NCBI GenBank assembly: GCA_023454175.1
Contig: JAEXRW010000003.1
Coordinates: 62,001-126,000, forward strand
Length of the DNA stretch: 64,000 bases
Direction: 5' to 3'
DNA from: Bacillota bacterium
GTDB lineage: Bacteria; Bacillota; Clostridia; Christensenellales; JAEXRW01
This document shows, piece after piece, positions 17,687 through 26,361 of the stretch. Position 1 is the stretch's first letter. Every line of letters begins with the position of its first letter. The translations under genes and the position numbers were made by a program. A model generated the notes under the pieces. That model saw only the letters and a program-made list of their open reading frames with translations, did no database searches and was not told where the DNA came from.

Positions 17687-17756
17687 CCATAGGGCGAATC
17701 AGGATTCGCCCTGGACACCGCAGTTCTTAATTTTTAACTCTAAATTCTTAATTGTG
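17687..17756. repeat. Perfect inverted repeat plus A+T-rich short repeats
   Basis: A perfect 10-bp palindromic stem (17691-17700/17703-17712, 2-base centre) has outer arms GTCC/GGAC extending it. Beside it is an A+T-rich stretch in which TTCTTAATT and similar words recur (17727-17755). The hairpin is downstream of the isomerase gene on the minus strand and could end that transcript, although no strong U-tract follows. The combination looks like a small dispersed intergenic repeat. Confidence 0.45.
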
Positions 17757-18722
17757 TTAAGCCCACCACATGGCGCCCGGTTTCTCCCGGATGATCACGC
17801 GGTTCAGGAGTTCATACGCCTTCATGAGGCCCTCGTCCTTTGACATGGAGCTGTCTTCATGCTCGATGCTGACGACGCCGTCGTAGCCGGTCAATGCAAG
17901 CGCGTCGATGATCCCTCTCCAGTACCGCTCGTCGTTGCCGTACCCCACCGTGCCGAATACCCAGGCTCTTTGTTCAACATGCGAATAATGTTTGGTATCC
18001 AGGTTGCCGTTCCTGCGCACGTTGCGGGCAAAGACCCGCGTGTCCTTGGCGTGCATGTGGAAGATCGCGCCGCGCAGCGAGAGGATCGCCTCCGGGATGT
18101 CGATGCCCTGCCAGATCAGGTGGCTCGGGTCGAAGTTGCTTCCGATGGCCTCCCCCACGGCCGAACGCAGCTTCAGCAGCGTCTCCGGGTTGTATACGCA
18201 GAAGCCGGGGTGCATCTCCAGCCCGATCTTCGTCACGCCGTAGTTCGCCGCCTCTTTCACCGCCCACTTCCAGAATGGGACCAGCACCTCGTTCCACTGG
18301 TATTCCAGCATGGAGAGATATTCTTCCGGCCACGGGCATGTGATCCAGTTGGGCGTCTCGTCCTTCGGTCCGCCGCCCGGGCAGCCCGAGAAGTTGGCGA
18401 TGGTGTCGATGCCCAGCTTTTCGGCCAGGCGGATCGTCTGCAGGAAGGCTTCCTTATGCTTTTCTGCCTCCCCCGGTATGGGGCTTATGGGGTTGCCCGA
18501 GCAGTTCAGCTGGCTGATAGGGAGCCCGTATTTTTCGATGGTGTCCTTGAATTCCTGGAGTTTGGCTTTGCTGCCCAGCAGCGGTTCGGGGTCGCAGTGC
18601 GCAGGCGGGGCAAGCTTGCCGGTGTACAGTTCGACGGTTTGGAAACCCATGCTTTTGACCTTGGAAAGCATCTCGGCCAGAGGGAGGTCCGAATACAACG
18701 CAGTGAAAAGTCCGAGTTTCAT
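17757..18722 (-). CDS. Sugar phosphate isomerase/epimerase (xylose isomerase-like TIM barrel)
   Basis: This 321-residue AP-endonuclease-2/IolE-type TIM barrel isomerises or epimerises a sugar using one divalent metal. It starts KLGLFTALYSDLPLAEMLSKV. The four expected metal ligands are visible in order: Glu in IGLEMHPGF, Asp in NFDPSHL, His in FHMHAKD and Glu in VSIEHEDSS. The ATG at 18722 has GGGGTG upstream; a longer frame overlapping the previous gene is unlikely. It follows the UxaC-like gene by 20 bases in the ABC importer operon, suggesting it acts on the imported sugar. Substrate unknown. Confidence 0.85.
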   Translation of the reverse strand: MKLGLFTALYSDLPLAEMLSKVKSMGFQTVELYTGKLAPPAHCDPEPLLGSKAKLQEFKDTIEKYGLPISQLNCSGNPISPIPGEAEKHKEAFLQTIRLAEKLGIDTIANFSGCPGGGPKDETPNWITCPWPEEYLSMLEYQWNEVLVPFWKWAVKEAANYGVTKIGLEMHPGFCVYNPETLLKLRSAVGEAIGSNFDPSHLIWQGIDIPEAILSLRGAIFHMHAKDTRVFARNVRRNGNLDTKHYSHVEQRAWVFGTVGYGNDERYWRGIIDALALTGYDGVVSIEHEDSSMSKDEGLMKAYELLNRVIIREKPGAMWWA

Positions 18723-18742
18723 TCTTTGCCGCACCCCTTTAT

Positions 18743-20053
18743 TCACAGTTTGAAGTAGTCTTTGGCGTTTTGGTATAAAAGTCGCCTTGCGATATGGTCT
18801 GCATCGCAAAACGAAAGTCTCTTTTCATCCACCAGTTCCGAAAGCGTCCGGGCAAAGCAGTCTTTAATGAGCATTGACTTGCCGTATGCCCAGTCCACGC
18901 AGTAGGCGTCCGAGAAATATCCAAACCACTTGTTGAGGGGAAGCCGTTCCAGCCGCTGCCGGATGACCCTGCGTATGGTGGAAGGGTAAAAGTTATGCCA
19001 CCAGAAACCGGCCGCGTAGACGTTCTGCGTTTCACGGATGATGGTGCATAGCGTTGTATCCTGGTAGTCGCTCCCGTTGTAGAGGATGAAGTCGATTCCC
19101 GTGTACCGGTTCGCCAGGTTTTCGATGGCGTACAGCGTATCTGCATCCAGCTTGCTTGCAGTCTCGTATTTCAGCGGCTCCGCGCCCAGGCTGATGGAGA
19201 CCGCCGCTTTTTTGCAGTGTCTTTCGAGCGTTTCGAAGTATTTGTTGTTGATGTAGTTGGCATAGATGTCGCGCTCAGGTTCCCCTGCCGACTTCCGGTT
19301 TTTCAGTGCTTTGGACATCTGTTCCGCCGTCACATCTCCGTAATGAATGTCTGTGGAAAAGTGTGTGGGCAGGCTCACGATCCTGTCAAACGGGATCTTG
19401 GAGACATAGGCCTCCATCGCCTCATCCACCTGCTCCACCGTTTCGATCCTGCGGCGGGAAGCATACAGGACTTCATCGACGGTCACGGGGATGGGACCCT
19501 CGGGTTCCTTTTGGGACGACGCCACCTCCAGTTCAAACAGGGGGGCATCGTGGATGCCATACTGGTTGCGCGTAAAAAAAGCCCATTCCAGGCTGTAGAA
19601 AAACTTACTGTTTGAAAGGCCGTGTTTCCTGCAGTATTCGGTGTTGACCGAAACGATATTAGCTTTTTTCAGGATCTCGTCTGCATAACCGCTCTTGTAC
19701 CTTTCCCGGATGATATGGTCGGCCTGTTTCCAGTTGCCGGGTGTGATATCCCCGTCCACGCCGTAGAGGTCTTTGAGGATCCGTTTTGCGATCGAAAACG
19801 TGCTGGAATACTGCACATTTTTGATAAAGGGGATCGCATTACGCAGGCGCGTCTCTGTTTCCGCTTCGTCCGGCTGCTCCGAAAGGCGGCTCCCATCCGG
19901 GCATCCTGCGCTGTACAGTTCGGATACGATCATATGGTAAAGCAATATGTCATGCAATCCCCTTGCAGACAAATGCGCCAGGTCGGTATGCGTGTGTATG
20001 TCGATCAGGGGTATCCTGTCGATCTGCTCGGCTAAACGCCTGTAACTTTTCAT
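18743..20053 (-). CDS. Amidohydrolase-superfamily protein, divergent glucuronate isomerase (UxaC)-like
   Basis: This 436-residue metal-dependent TIM barrel has the amidohydrolase metal motif PLIDIHTHTDLAHL at residues 15-28, the segment SARGLHDILLYHMIVSELYSAG near 30-50, and a C-terminal NKWFGYFSDAYCVDWAYGKS. The last recalls the GWFSD/LGMLTDSRS region of uronate isomerases. It is shorter than typical UxaC (about 470). In the island it lies between the ABC permease and the TIM-barrel isomerase, so isomerisation of a uronate or aldose is plausible. True UxaC function is not established, since the conserved uronate-binding segments are diverged. Confidence 0.7.
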   Translation of the reverse strand: MKSYRRLAEQIDRIPLIDIHTHTDLAHLSARGLHDILLYHMIVSELYSAGCPDGSRLSEQPDEAETETRLRNAIPFIKNVQYSSTFSIAKRILKDLYGVDGDITPGNWKQADHIIRERYKSGYADEILKKANIVSVNTEYCRKHGLSNSKFFYSLEWAFFTRNQYGIHDAPLFELEVASSQKEPEGPIPVTVDEVLYASRRRIETVEQVDEAMEAYVSKIPFDRIVSLPTHFSTDIHYGDVTAEQMSKALKNRKSAGEPERDIYANYINNKYFETLERHCKKAAVSISLGAEPLKYETASKLDADTLYAIENLANRYTGIDFILYNGSDYQDTTLCTIIRETQNVYAAGFWWHNFYPSTIRRVIRQRLERLPLNKWFGYFSDAYCVDWAYGKSMLIKDCFARTLSELVDEKRLSFCDADHIARRLLYQNAKDYFKL

Positions 20054-20181
20054 CTATCCTCCGCAGCTCGCAAGCCATGATGCACACGGCTCGCGTTTGA
20101 AGTATCCTGCTCAGGGCCTGCCAAACGGGGCTTGGATTACCCCGGTAATAGCGTTCGCCCATGGCTGCTTTTTTCAGTGTG

Positions 20182-21165
20182 CTATTGCCGTACGGCGGGT
20201 CTCCTGTTGTAGATGATCAGCAGCAGGATGAGCATCGCGCCCATGATCACGTTGCGTATCGGTATCGCCGTGTTGATTGACGAGAGGAAAAGGCTCAGCG
20301 TCATCAGCATGAGTGTTCCGGTGAATGTGCCGAAATAGCTGGATTTGCCCCCCGATAACAGCGTTCCGCCGATGACCACCGCGGCGATGGATTGCATCGT
20401 ATAGCCGTCAAATGTGGCGATCTGCAGCTGCCTGAAATATCCCGCGCCCACAAATCCCCCCAGTCCGGCGATCAGTCCGCCGATGGCGTAGGAGAGCATC
20501 GTGACGCGCCTTGCGCGGATGCCTGTCAGCATCGATGCGGTATAATTGGTGCCCACCATGTTCAGGCGCGCGCCGTATTGTGTCCGGGTAAAGAAGATTA
20601 CGACCAGTATGTAAAAACCGATCGCCACGAGGAATATCCCCGGGATCACGCCGAAAAGACGGTACGAAAAAACGTTCGCCAGCTCCTCGGATACCGTGCC
20701 CCTGGGATAGGCGCCCGTGAATATGGGCTGGAACTTGGTCAGTACGTTCGACATGCACAGTGTGAGGATCAAGGCCGGGATCTTGATATACGCCACGCCC
20801 GCGCCGTTGATCAGGCCGATCACAAATCCAAATGCCAGGCACGCCAGTATGGCGGGGACCAGCATTTCATTTTTCCCGTACATGATCTCCACGGTCAGGC
20901 ACGCAGTCGTGGACATGATGGCGCCCGTGGAAAGGTCGATGCCGCCCGACGTGATGATCACCATCTGGCCCGCGCTTGCAAAAAGCAGCATTGCGGAGTT
21001 TGCCAGCACCGCGCCTACCGCAGTGGCCAGCCAATCCCAAAATGTCAGCTGGGTGTCGCTGGATCGTGTGAGCGCCATGACCACAAATAATGCCAGGGCA
21101 AGCAGGAGGGCCATCACGGAAGTGCTTGTCAGTGTGGTTTTCAGCTTCCTGATATTCTCGTTCAT
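20182..21165 (-). CDS. Ribose-type ABC transporter permease (second)
   Basis: This 327-residue inner-membrane permease of the RbsC/BPD_transp_2 family has about nine hydrophobic segments. The conserved family stretch GGIDLSTGAIM stands near residue 93, GIRARRVTMLSYAIGGLIAGLGG in the coupling region, and VIGGTLLSGGKSSYFGT near the C-terminus. Its ATG overlaps the stop of the other permease (ATGA), indicating translational coupling and a likely heterodimeric channel. It imports a sugar with the ATPase and binding protein encoded just upstream. Confidence 0.9.
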   Translation of the reverse strand: MNENIRKLKTTLTSTSVMALLLALALFVVMALTRSSDTQLTFWDWLATAVGAVLANSAMLLFASAGQMVIITSGGIDLSTGAIMSTTACLTVEIMYGKNEMLVPAILACLAFGFVIGLINGAGVAYIKIPALILTLCMSNVLTKFQPIFTGAYPRGTVSEELANVFSYRLFGVIPGIFLVAIGFYILVVIFFTRTQYGARLNMVGTNYTASMLTGIRARRVTMLSYAIGGLIAGLGGFVGAGYFRQLQIATFDGYTMQSIAAVVIGGTLLSGGKSSYFGTFTGTLMLMTLSLFLSSINTAIPIRNVIMGAMLILLLIIYNRRPAVRQ

Positions 21166-22226
21166 TCTGATTCGGCCTCCTTTTTGCTCTCATCGATCCG
21201 CATGATGTTTTTCACTTTACCCTTGGTTCTGCTGCTGGCCACGATCGCCAGTACGATGCCCAGCATCGTGATGAGCTGCGCGGCAAAATCCTGATAGTAG
21301 GTGGAAACGGAAAAGCCCTTTATGAATGACGGGATGAATTTGGTGAACATGTAACTCGTAGCGTTGTTGACCAGCACCATGAAAAATGCACCCAGGATGC
21401 CGCATATCATCGTCCCCCATCCGCCCGTGATCAGCACGCCGCCGATCAGCGCCGCCGCGATAGCCTGGAGCGTCTTGATGTCGCCGTTGATGGGGTTGGA
21501 GCTCGCCAGCATCAGTGTCCACGCAAGACCGGCCAGGCCCACAAAAGCGCCGCTCAGCGTATAGCTTTTGATGGTTGTTTTGACGGTCGAAATGCCCGTG
21601 AGGTATGTGGAGCGTTCGTTCCCGCCCAGAGCGAACATCTCCTTTATGGAGGAACGCTTCTTCAGGAAGAACCAGATGAGGATTAGGACGATCAGCAGGA
21701 ATACCGGGTCGGGTATCCCAAATACATCCCCCTGGTACGCTTTCCATAGTTCCGTCGGCACCTTGCCTTGCGGCCTGTCGCTGATCATCAGGTTGATCCC
21801 CCTGATGATGAAAGCCATGCCGTAGGTCGCCAGCATGGGCGGTATACGGAATACGCCCACGATCACGCCGTTGAAATAGCCCACGAAGACTGCCAGCAGG
21901 AAGGCTGTGATATAGGAGGCCCATATCGGGAAACCGGGTACGAGTGTCGGCATCATCACCGCGAATACGTTCACAAATGACATTGTGATGCCCGAGGAAA
22001 GGTCGATGTTTCCCCCGATCAGCACGATGACCTGCGCGATCGTCAGTATCACGAGCGGCAATGCGCTGTTAAAAAGGTTCTGCATGCTGTCCTTGGTAAA
22101 AAACGCGCCGCCTTCCATTGCAATGTTCAGGATGATGATCGCAAGGATCAGAACGGTCCCCATGTATTCGGGTTTCCGCTTGAACTTGCGGTAAAAGGCA
22201 GCTACTCCTCCGTCACTCTGTTTCAC
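21162..22226 (-). CDS. Ribose-type ABC transporter permease (first)
   Basis: This 354-residue permease of the RbsC family is similar in layout to its downstream partner. It has an N-terminal cytosolic segment, LIGGNIDLSSGITMSFVN near residue 68, the loop YLTGISTVKTTIKSYTLSGAFVGLAGL, and LIGGVLITGGWGTMIC near residue 240. The start is a GTG preceded by AAGGAGAT about 9 bases upstream. It lies 43 bases after the ATPase gene. The paired permeases differ in sequence, implying a heterodimer. Confidence 0.9.
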   Translation of the reverse strand: MKQSDGGVAAFYRKFKRKPEYMGTVLILAIIILNIAMEGGAFFTKDSMQNLFNSALPLVILTIAQVIVLIGGNIDLSSGITMSFVNVFAVMMPTLVPGFPIWASYITAFLLAVFVGYFNGVIVGVFRIPPMLATYGMAFIIRGINLMISDRPQGKVPTELWKAYQGDVFGIPDPVFLLIVLILIWFFLKKRSSIKEMFALGGNERSTYLTGISTVKTTIKSYTLSGAFVGLAGLAWTLMLASSNPINGDIKTLQAIAAALIGGVLITGGWGTMICGILGAFFMVLVNNATSYMFTKFIPSFIKGFSVSTYYQDFAAQLITMLGIVLAIVASSRTKGKVKNIMRIDESKKEAESE

Positions 22227-22269
22227 GATGCCCTATCTCCTTTTCCAATAAACTTGTTCCTGTACTGGT

Positions 22270-23766
22270 TCACTTCAGGCCCAGCATGGCCGATACCAGT
22301 TGTTCCTCGGTCCTGCTGTCCCCTTCGAGCACCGCGTGGATATTACCCTCAAAAAATACGTAGATCCGGTCCGAGACCTCCAGCAGTTCGTCATTGTCGC
22401 TGGATACCATGAGGACGGTCGTTCCGGCGTCGGAGATGCTGCGCAGGATCTTGTGCATTTCACGCCGGGTCATCACATCCACGCCCTTTGTCGGGTCGTC
22501 CAGCAGCAGGATCTGGGGCGTGATGAAGATCCACCGGCCGAATACCACTTTCTGTTGGTTTCCGCCTGAAAGCGAACTGATGGGATTGTTGATGTTGCCG
22601 ATCTTGATGTCCAGGTCACTGACCATTTTCTGCGTGGTCCTGTTGACCCTTCTTTTGGAAAAGTAGCGTATATCCCCCTTCTGGGCCAGCCTTGCGCTGT
22701 AAATGTTCTCGCCAATCGCGCGCTGGGCAAATACGGATTCACGGTTGCGGTCGCCCGAGATGAACCCGATGCCGTCCCGCACTGCGTCTGCGGCATTCGT
22801 ATATTTCACCGTTTTGCCTCTGATGACGACTTTTCCGCTGTTGTAGGGGTTGGCGCCGTACAGGGCGCGCAGGAACTGCGACTGTCCCTGCCCTTCCAGC
22901 CCGCCGAGGCCGATGATCTCTCCCTTTTTCACCGACATGGTTGCATTGTTTACGTAGCCGTTGATGCACAGATCCTCCACATACAGTACGGCGTCTGCTG
23001 CTTCGTGCTCCGTACTGCGCGCACTATGGGTGGCAGTCTCCGGCATTTTCCCCGTCATGTGGTATACGACCGAATCGATCTTCGTTTCCGATAGGTCCAC
23101 GTCTGCTACCGACTCCCCGTTGCGCAGGATGACTGCGCGCGAGGCGATCCTGTAGATCTCGCCCAGCCTGTGTGTGACCACCACGATGGAGGTGCCCGCC
23201 TGCGCCAGTTCCTTGAGGTTCTTGAAGAGCAGTTCCACTTCGGTATGGTGCAGCGTCGCCGTGACCTCGTCCAGCAGAAGGATGTCCGGATTCCATGATA
23301 TCGCTTTCACGATTTCGATCATGCTCAATGTTGAGGGCGGCAGATCAGCGGGATAATCGTTCAGATCGCAGGTAATATCGAATTTTTGAAACAGGGATGC
23401 GACATAAGCCTTGTTGGCCTTTTCGTCGATCCTGCCGGTTTTTCCTTTTTTGAAGTGCCCCAGCATGACGTTCTCATACACGCTCATGAGCGGCAGCAGG
23501 CTGAGTTCCTGGTATGCAACGGCTATTTTCAGTTTCCTGGATAGCTCGCTGCTGTGGATTTTGACCTCTTTGCCGTTGATGGCGATGGTCCCGGAGCCGT
23601 GGCGTACGGAGCCTCCCAGGATCTTGATCAGCGTGGATTTGCCCGAGCCGTTTGCGCCCAGCAATGCCACGATCTCGCCTTTGTCAATTTGGAATGAAGC
23701 GTTCTTCAGCGCCTGGACTGCGCCGAATGCCTTGCTGATGTTTTTCATTTCGAGCAAAGCGGCCAT
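22270..23766 (-). CDS. Sugar ABC transporter ATPase with two nucleotide-binding domains (RbsA-like)
   Basis: This tandem-domain ATPase of about 500 residues energises the ribose-type importer. The first domain has Walker A GANGSGKST, signature-like PPSTLSM and Walker B DILLLDEVTATL. The second has signature LSGGNQQKVVFGRW and Walker B LLLDDPTKGVD. The second Walker A region is degenerate (GLEGQGQSQFL), and the first-domain signature lacks the usual SxGxxQ pattern, as is common in this asymmetric family. The start is unclear: ATG at 23766 with AAAGGGAG directly adjacent, ATG at 23802 with no ribosome site, or TTG at 23757. It sits between the binding protein and two permeases. Confidence 0.9.
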   Translation of the reverse strand: MAALLEMKNISKAFGAVQALKNASFQIDKGEIVALLGANGSGKSTLIKILGGSVRHGSGTIAINGKEVKIHSSELSRKLKIAVAYQELSLLPLMSVYENVMLGHFKKGKTGRIDEKANKAYVASLFQKFDITCDLNDYPADLPPSTLSMIEIVKAISWNPDILLLDEVTATLHHTEVELLFKNLKELAQAGTSIVVVTHRLGEIYRIASRAVILRNGESVADVDLSETKIDSVVYHMTGKMPETATHSARSTEHEAADAVLYVEDLCINGYVNNATMSVKKGEIIGLGGLEGQGQSQFLRALYGANPYNSGKVVIRGKTVKYTNAADAVRDGIGFISGDRNRESVFAQRAIGENIYSARLAQKGDIRYFSKRRVNRTTQKMVSDLDIKIGNINNPISSLSGGNQQKVVFGRWIFITPQILLLDDPTKGVDVMTRREMHKILRSISDAGTTVLMVSSDNDELLEVSDRIYVFFEGNIHAVLEGDSRTEEQLVSAMLGLK

Positions 23767-23913
23767 CTCCCTTTCATTCAGAATTGGGGGCTGGTTATAC
23801 ATGGTGATTTGGATTCAGGGGGATGAATATCTTTCACTTGGGCCGGAGATTTGTTTTCATAATTATACCATTTTATAGATGCGGAGTATATAAAACCGGT
23901 TGTTGAATCCCAT

Positions 23914-23947
23914 AAAGCCCACGCGGCAACCTGGCCGCGTGGGCTTT
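23914..23947 (-). terminator. Strong stem-loop between binding-protein and ATPase genes
   Basis: A perfect 14-bp stem (23914-23927/23934-23947) with a 6-base loop is followed on the minus strand by only a short U-run. It sits about 50 bases after the substrate-binding protein stop. Such structures usually act as a partial terminator or 3'-end stabiliser that lets the binding protein be made in excess over the membrane parts. Confidence 0.7.
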
Positions 23948-23999
23948 TGAGATTACGCCTGAAACTTGTGACTGTTTAAGATTGTAGGTCAATTTTCTC

Positions 24000-25127
24000 T
24001 TATTTGAAGAAAGCGTCGGCCTGTTCGTCCGTCAGGTAAGTGGACATCTGGTCGGTTTCCGCAGCATCCTTCCACTTGGTGATGGCTTCCTGCAATGTCG
24101 CGGGGGTCACCTGGTAGGAAGGAGTGTAATAAGCTACCTGCGTGCCGTTTTTGTCGGTCTTGAGCATGCCGTCTTTGAACGCTTTGCCCTGGGCCATGCG
24201 CACCGCGAGTTTGAGGGCGCTGGCGCCGATGCCCGGAGGATTCTCGATGACCTGGAAGTCGATGACCATCTTGTCCTTGTTGATCCTGTCGAGCATGCGG
24301 ATGTAGCCTACGGTTTCATCGGAGGTCATGAATTGCGGATAGGGTGCCTTGGCTTCTTCGATGGCCTGGAGGATGCCTACGCAGGCTTCTTCCGTCAGGA
24401 TCGCATCATATTTGATGCCTTTGGCGATGACTTCGCTCATGAGTTTCTTGGATTCCACATCGCTCCAGCTGTGTGCTCCCTGGTATACGATCTTGAAGTT
24501 GGGATGCTCTTTCAGTTTGGCATTCCAGATGTCGCCGCGCAGTCCTGAGCCTGTCGTTCCGGGCATTCCGCTGAAGTTGACGACATTGACTTCCTTGTCG
24601 CCGAAGTGCTTGACCATGGCGTCAAAGTTCACGCCTGCCCATACGGACTGGTCCGTCTGCACGCCGACCACGCCGGGATACGGATAGATATTGTCTACCG
24701 GAACGGCGATGATGCCTTTTTCCTTTGCTTTTTCAAAGCATGCATCGAGTCCGCTGCTGCCGCCTGCATTGATGAGGATGATATCATATCCGTCATTGAT
24801 GCACTGGTTGAAATACTGTACTTCGAGGGCTGGGTCCTGATTGGGGCACAGTGCCTGGTATTCGGAGATGATGCCCGCTTTGATGTAAGCGTCAGCGACT
24901 TCCTTGACCTGGGCATCATAGGTTGAACGCCAGCCATGCGCATTTGTCCAGTCAATGGAAGCGACCTTCAGGGCCTTCTTGGCAGGCTCTACAGATGCTG
25001 CCGGTGCGGTGGTAGCCGGTGCTACGGTGGGGGCGGTTGTGCTCTGAGTGGGGGGTTGGGTGGTGCAACCCACGCATAACACAGCGAGAATCGCGACCGC
25101 CAGGATGACCGTCAGTAGCTTTTTCAA
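24000..25127 (-). CDS. Sugar ABC transporter substrate-binding lipoprotein
   Basis: This 375-residue extracytoplasmic sugar-binding protein is of the type 1 periplasmic-binding fold. It has a lipoprotein signal (KKLLTVILAVAILAVLCVGC, lipobox CVGC) and then a T/A/P-rich linker to about residue 45. The mature domain follows (KVASIDWTNAHGWRSTYDAQ, later INAGGSSGLDACFEKAKEKGI and PVDNIYPYPG). The TTG at 25127 has GGAGGAGA 7 bases upstream and places the signal peptide at the N-terminus; the longer frame does not. First gene of the importer operon, preceded by a consensus promoter. The bound sugar is unknown. Confidence 0.92.
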   Translation of the reverse strand: MKKLLTVILAVAILAVLCVGCTTQPPTQSTTAPTVAPATTAPAASVEPAKKALKVASIDWTNAHGWRSTYDAQVKEVADAYIKAGIISEYQALCPNQDPALEVQYFNQCINDGYDIILINAGGSSGLDACFEKAKEKGIIAVPVDNIYPYPGVVGVQTDQSVWAGVNFDAMVKHFGDKEVNVVNFSGMPGTTGSGLRGDIWNAKLKEHPNFKIVYQGAHSWSDVESKKLMSEVIAKGIKYDAILTEEACVGILQAIEEAKAPYPQFMTSDETVGYIRMLDRINKDKMVIDFQVIENPPGIGASALKLAVRMAQGKAFKDGMLKTDKNGTQVAYYTPSYQVTPATLQEAITKWKDAAETDQMSTYLTDEQADAFFK

Positions 25128-25194
25128 TTCTGTCTCCTCCTTGATTGTATTTGTCGAGGCGGACTGCCTCAAGAGAGCTAAATGATGAGTTTAT

Positions 25195-25251
25195 TTAAGT
25201 GTTTTACAAAGTGGTTACTTTTATTATACATACACACTTTTTTGTTGTCAA
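25195..25251 (-). promoter_or_regulatory. Consensus sigma-A promoter of the importer operon with candidate operator
   Basis: On the minus strand a perfect TTGACA (25251-25246) is followed after exactly 17 bases by a perfect TATAAT (25228-25223), about 95 bases upstream of the binding-protein start. Immediately downstream, over the expected transcription start, lies an A+T-rich box at 25195-25215. A similar box recurs upstream of the SIS gene and of the ROK repressor gene. A promoter this strong would need tight repression, which fits an operator there. No gene lies in 25128-25402. Confidence 0.8.
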
Positions 25252-25402
25252 CAGGCTTTTTGTACGGTTCATTTATGCCGTTTTTTTATCGGTTGTTGCT
25301 TGTCTCGGGAAATGCCATCCCCGGGCGGAGCGGTCACCGTGGATGTCGTCATTCGCAGAACGTTCAGAATGGATATTTTCCTGTGCCTCCGTCTGCTTTG
25401 CG

Positions 25403-26341
25403 TCAAGTGATGTATTGGATCGCAAGCGCAGCCGCTCCGATGAGCGCCGCATCGTAGCCGAGGCCGGTTTTTTCTATCGTAACATGTTTGCTGGCCTCGC
25501 GGTACGTCATTCTGTTTACAGTTCTGAGAAGTTCAGGGTAGAAAAGATCGAATGCGCCCGATATTCCGCCGCCGATGATCGCTTTTTGGGGATTTACGGC
25601 ATTGATCACCGCAGCCATCGCCTTGCCGATATAATAGCCTTCCTGGTTGAATATTTCGATCGCCAGCGGATCGCCTTTGCGTGCCAGTTCGGCGATAGCC
25701 CTCGCGTCCGGCTCCCCGCCGTCTATTTCTTTCGATCCGCCCTGCTCCAGGTAACGGCGCTGGATGCCCGGTCCCGCCGCCTGCGCATCCAGGCAGCCAT
25801 GGTTCCCGCACCCGCATGGGTAACCGCCATGCTCCTCCACACAGATATGTCCGAATTCGCCTGCGTTGAAATAGGCGCCCCGGTAAACCTGCCCGCTGAG
25901 GAAAAGTGCGCCGCCGCACCCGTTGCTCACGGTCTGCCACATGAAGTCCGTGCAGTCCCTGCATATGCCGAAGAGTTTTTCCCCCAGCGCGCAGTTGTTC
26001 ACATCGTTGTCTATGCGTGCCGGCAGTTTGAAACGGTCTGAAAGGATCTCGCCGATGGGCACATCGCGGATGCCTGAAAAGCAGGCTTCCACCCACAGTC
26101 CTTTGTTGGGGTCGGCCAGCCCCGGGATGTTCACGCCGATTGCGTCCGCCGGGATACCGGGGTTGTTCTGCATCAGTTGCGTCGAAGCCTCCAGGATCGT
26201 ACCCAGCACTGATTCCCGGTCCAGCTTTTCCCAGCGGTGTTTTTCCTTGGCCAGCACCGTTCCGCCTGCGTCCACCAATCCCGTGACCAGCTTCGATCCT
26301 CCGATGTCGATGCCCAAAACCGCCTTCGCCTGCTTTTGCAT
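25403..26341 (-). CDS. ROK-family sugar kinase
   Basis: This 312-residue ROK-fold kinase (glucokinase/N-acetylmannosamine kinase type) phosphorylates a hexose or amino sugar with ATP. The phosphate loop GIDIGGSKLVTGLVD is at the N-terminus and DNDVNNCALGEKLFG near residue 116 holds the catalytic Asp region. VSNGCGGALFLSG is followed by the ROK zinc motif GYPCGCGNHGCLD, and then IIGGGISGAFDLF near the C-terminus. There is no DNA-binding domain, so it is an enzyme and not a repressor. The ATG at 26341 is preceded by AAGGAG about 11 bases upstream; the in-frame GTG at 26353 overlaps that site. It is the last gene of the SIS/HAD/DHS-like/PfkB operon. Confidence 0.87.
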   Translation of the reverse strand: MQKQAKAVLGIDIGGSKLVTGLVDAGGTVLAKEKHRWEKLDRESVLGTILEASTQLMQNNPGIPADAIGVNIPGLADPNKGLWVEACFSGIRDVPIGEILSDRFKLPARIDNDVNNCALGEKLFGICRDCTDFMWQTVSNGCGGALFLSGQVYRGAYFNAGEFGHICVEEHGGYPCGCGNHGCLDAQAAGPGIQRRYLEQGGSKEIDGGEPDARAIAELARKGDPLAIEIFNQEGYYIGKAMAAVINAVNPQKAIIGGGISGAFDLFYPELLRTVNRMTYREASKHVTIEKTGLGYDAALIGAAALAIQYIT

Positions 26342-26361
26342 TTGTTCTCGCACTCCTTACG

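Noticed and set aside
25403..26341. ROK protein as a transcriptional repressor
   Set aside because: The phosphate loop begins within the first 15 residues, leaving no room for a DNA-binding domain; it is a kinase.
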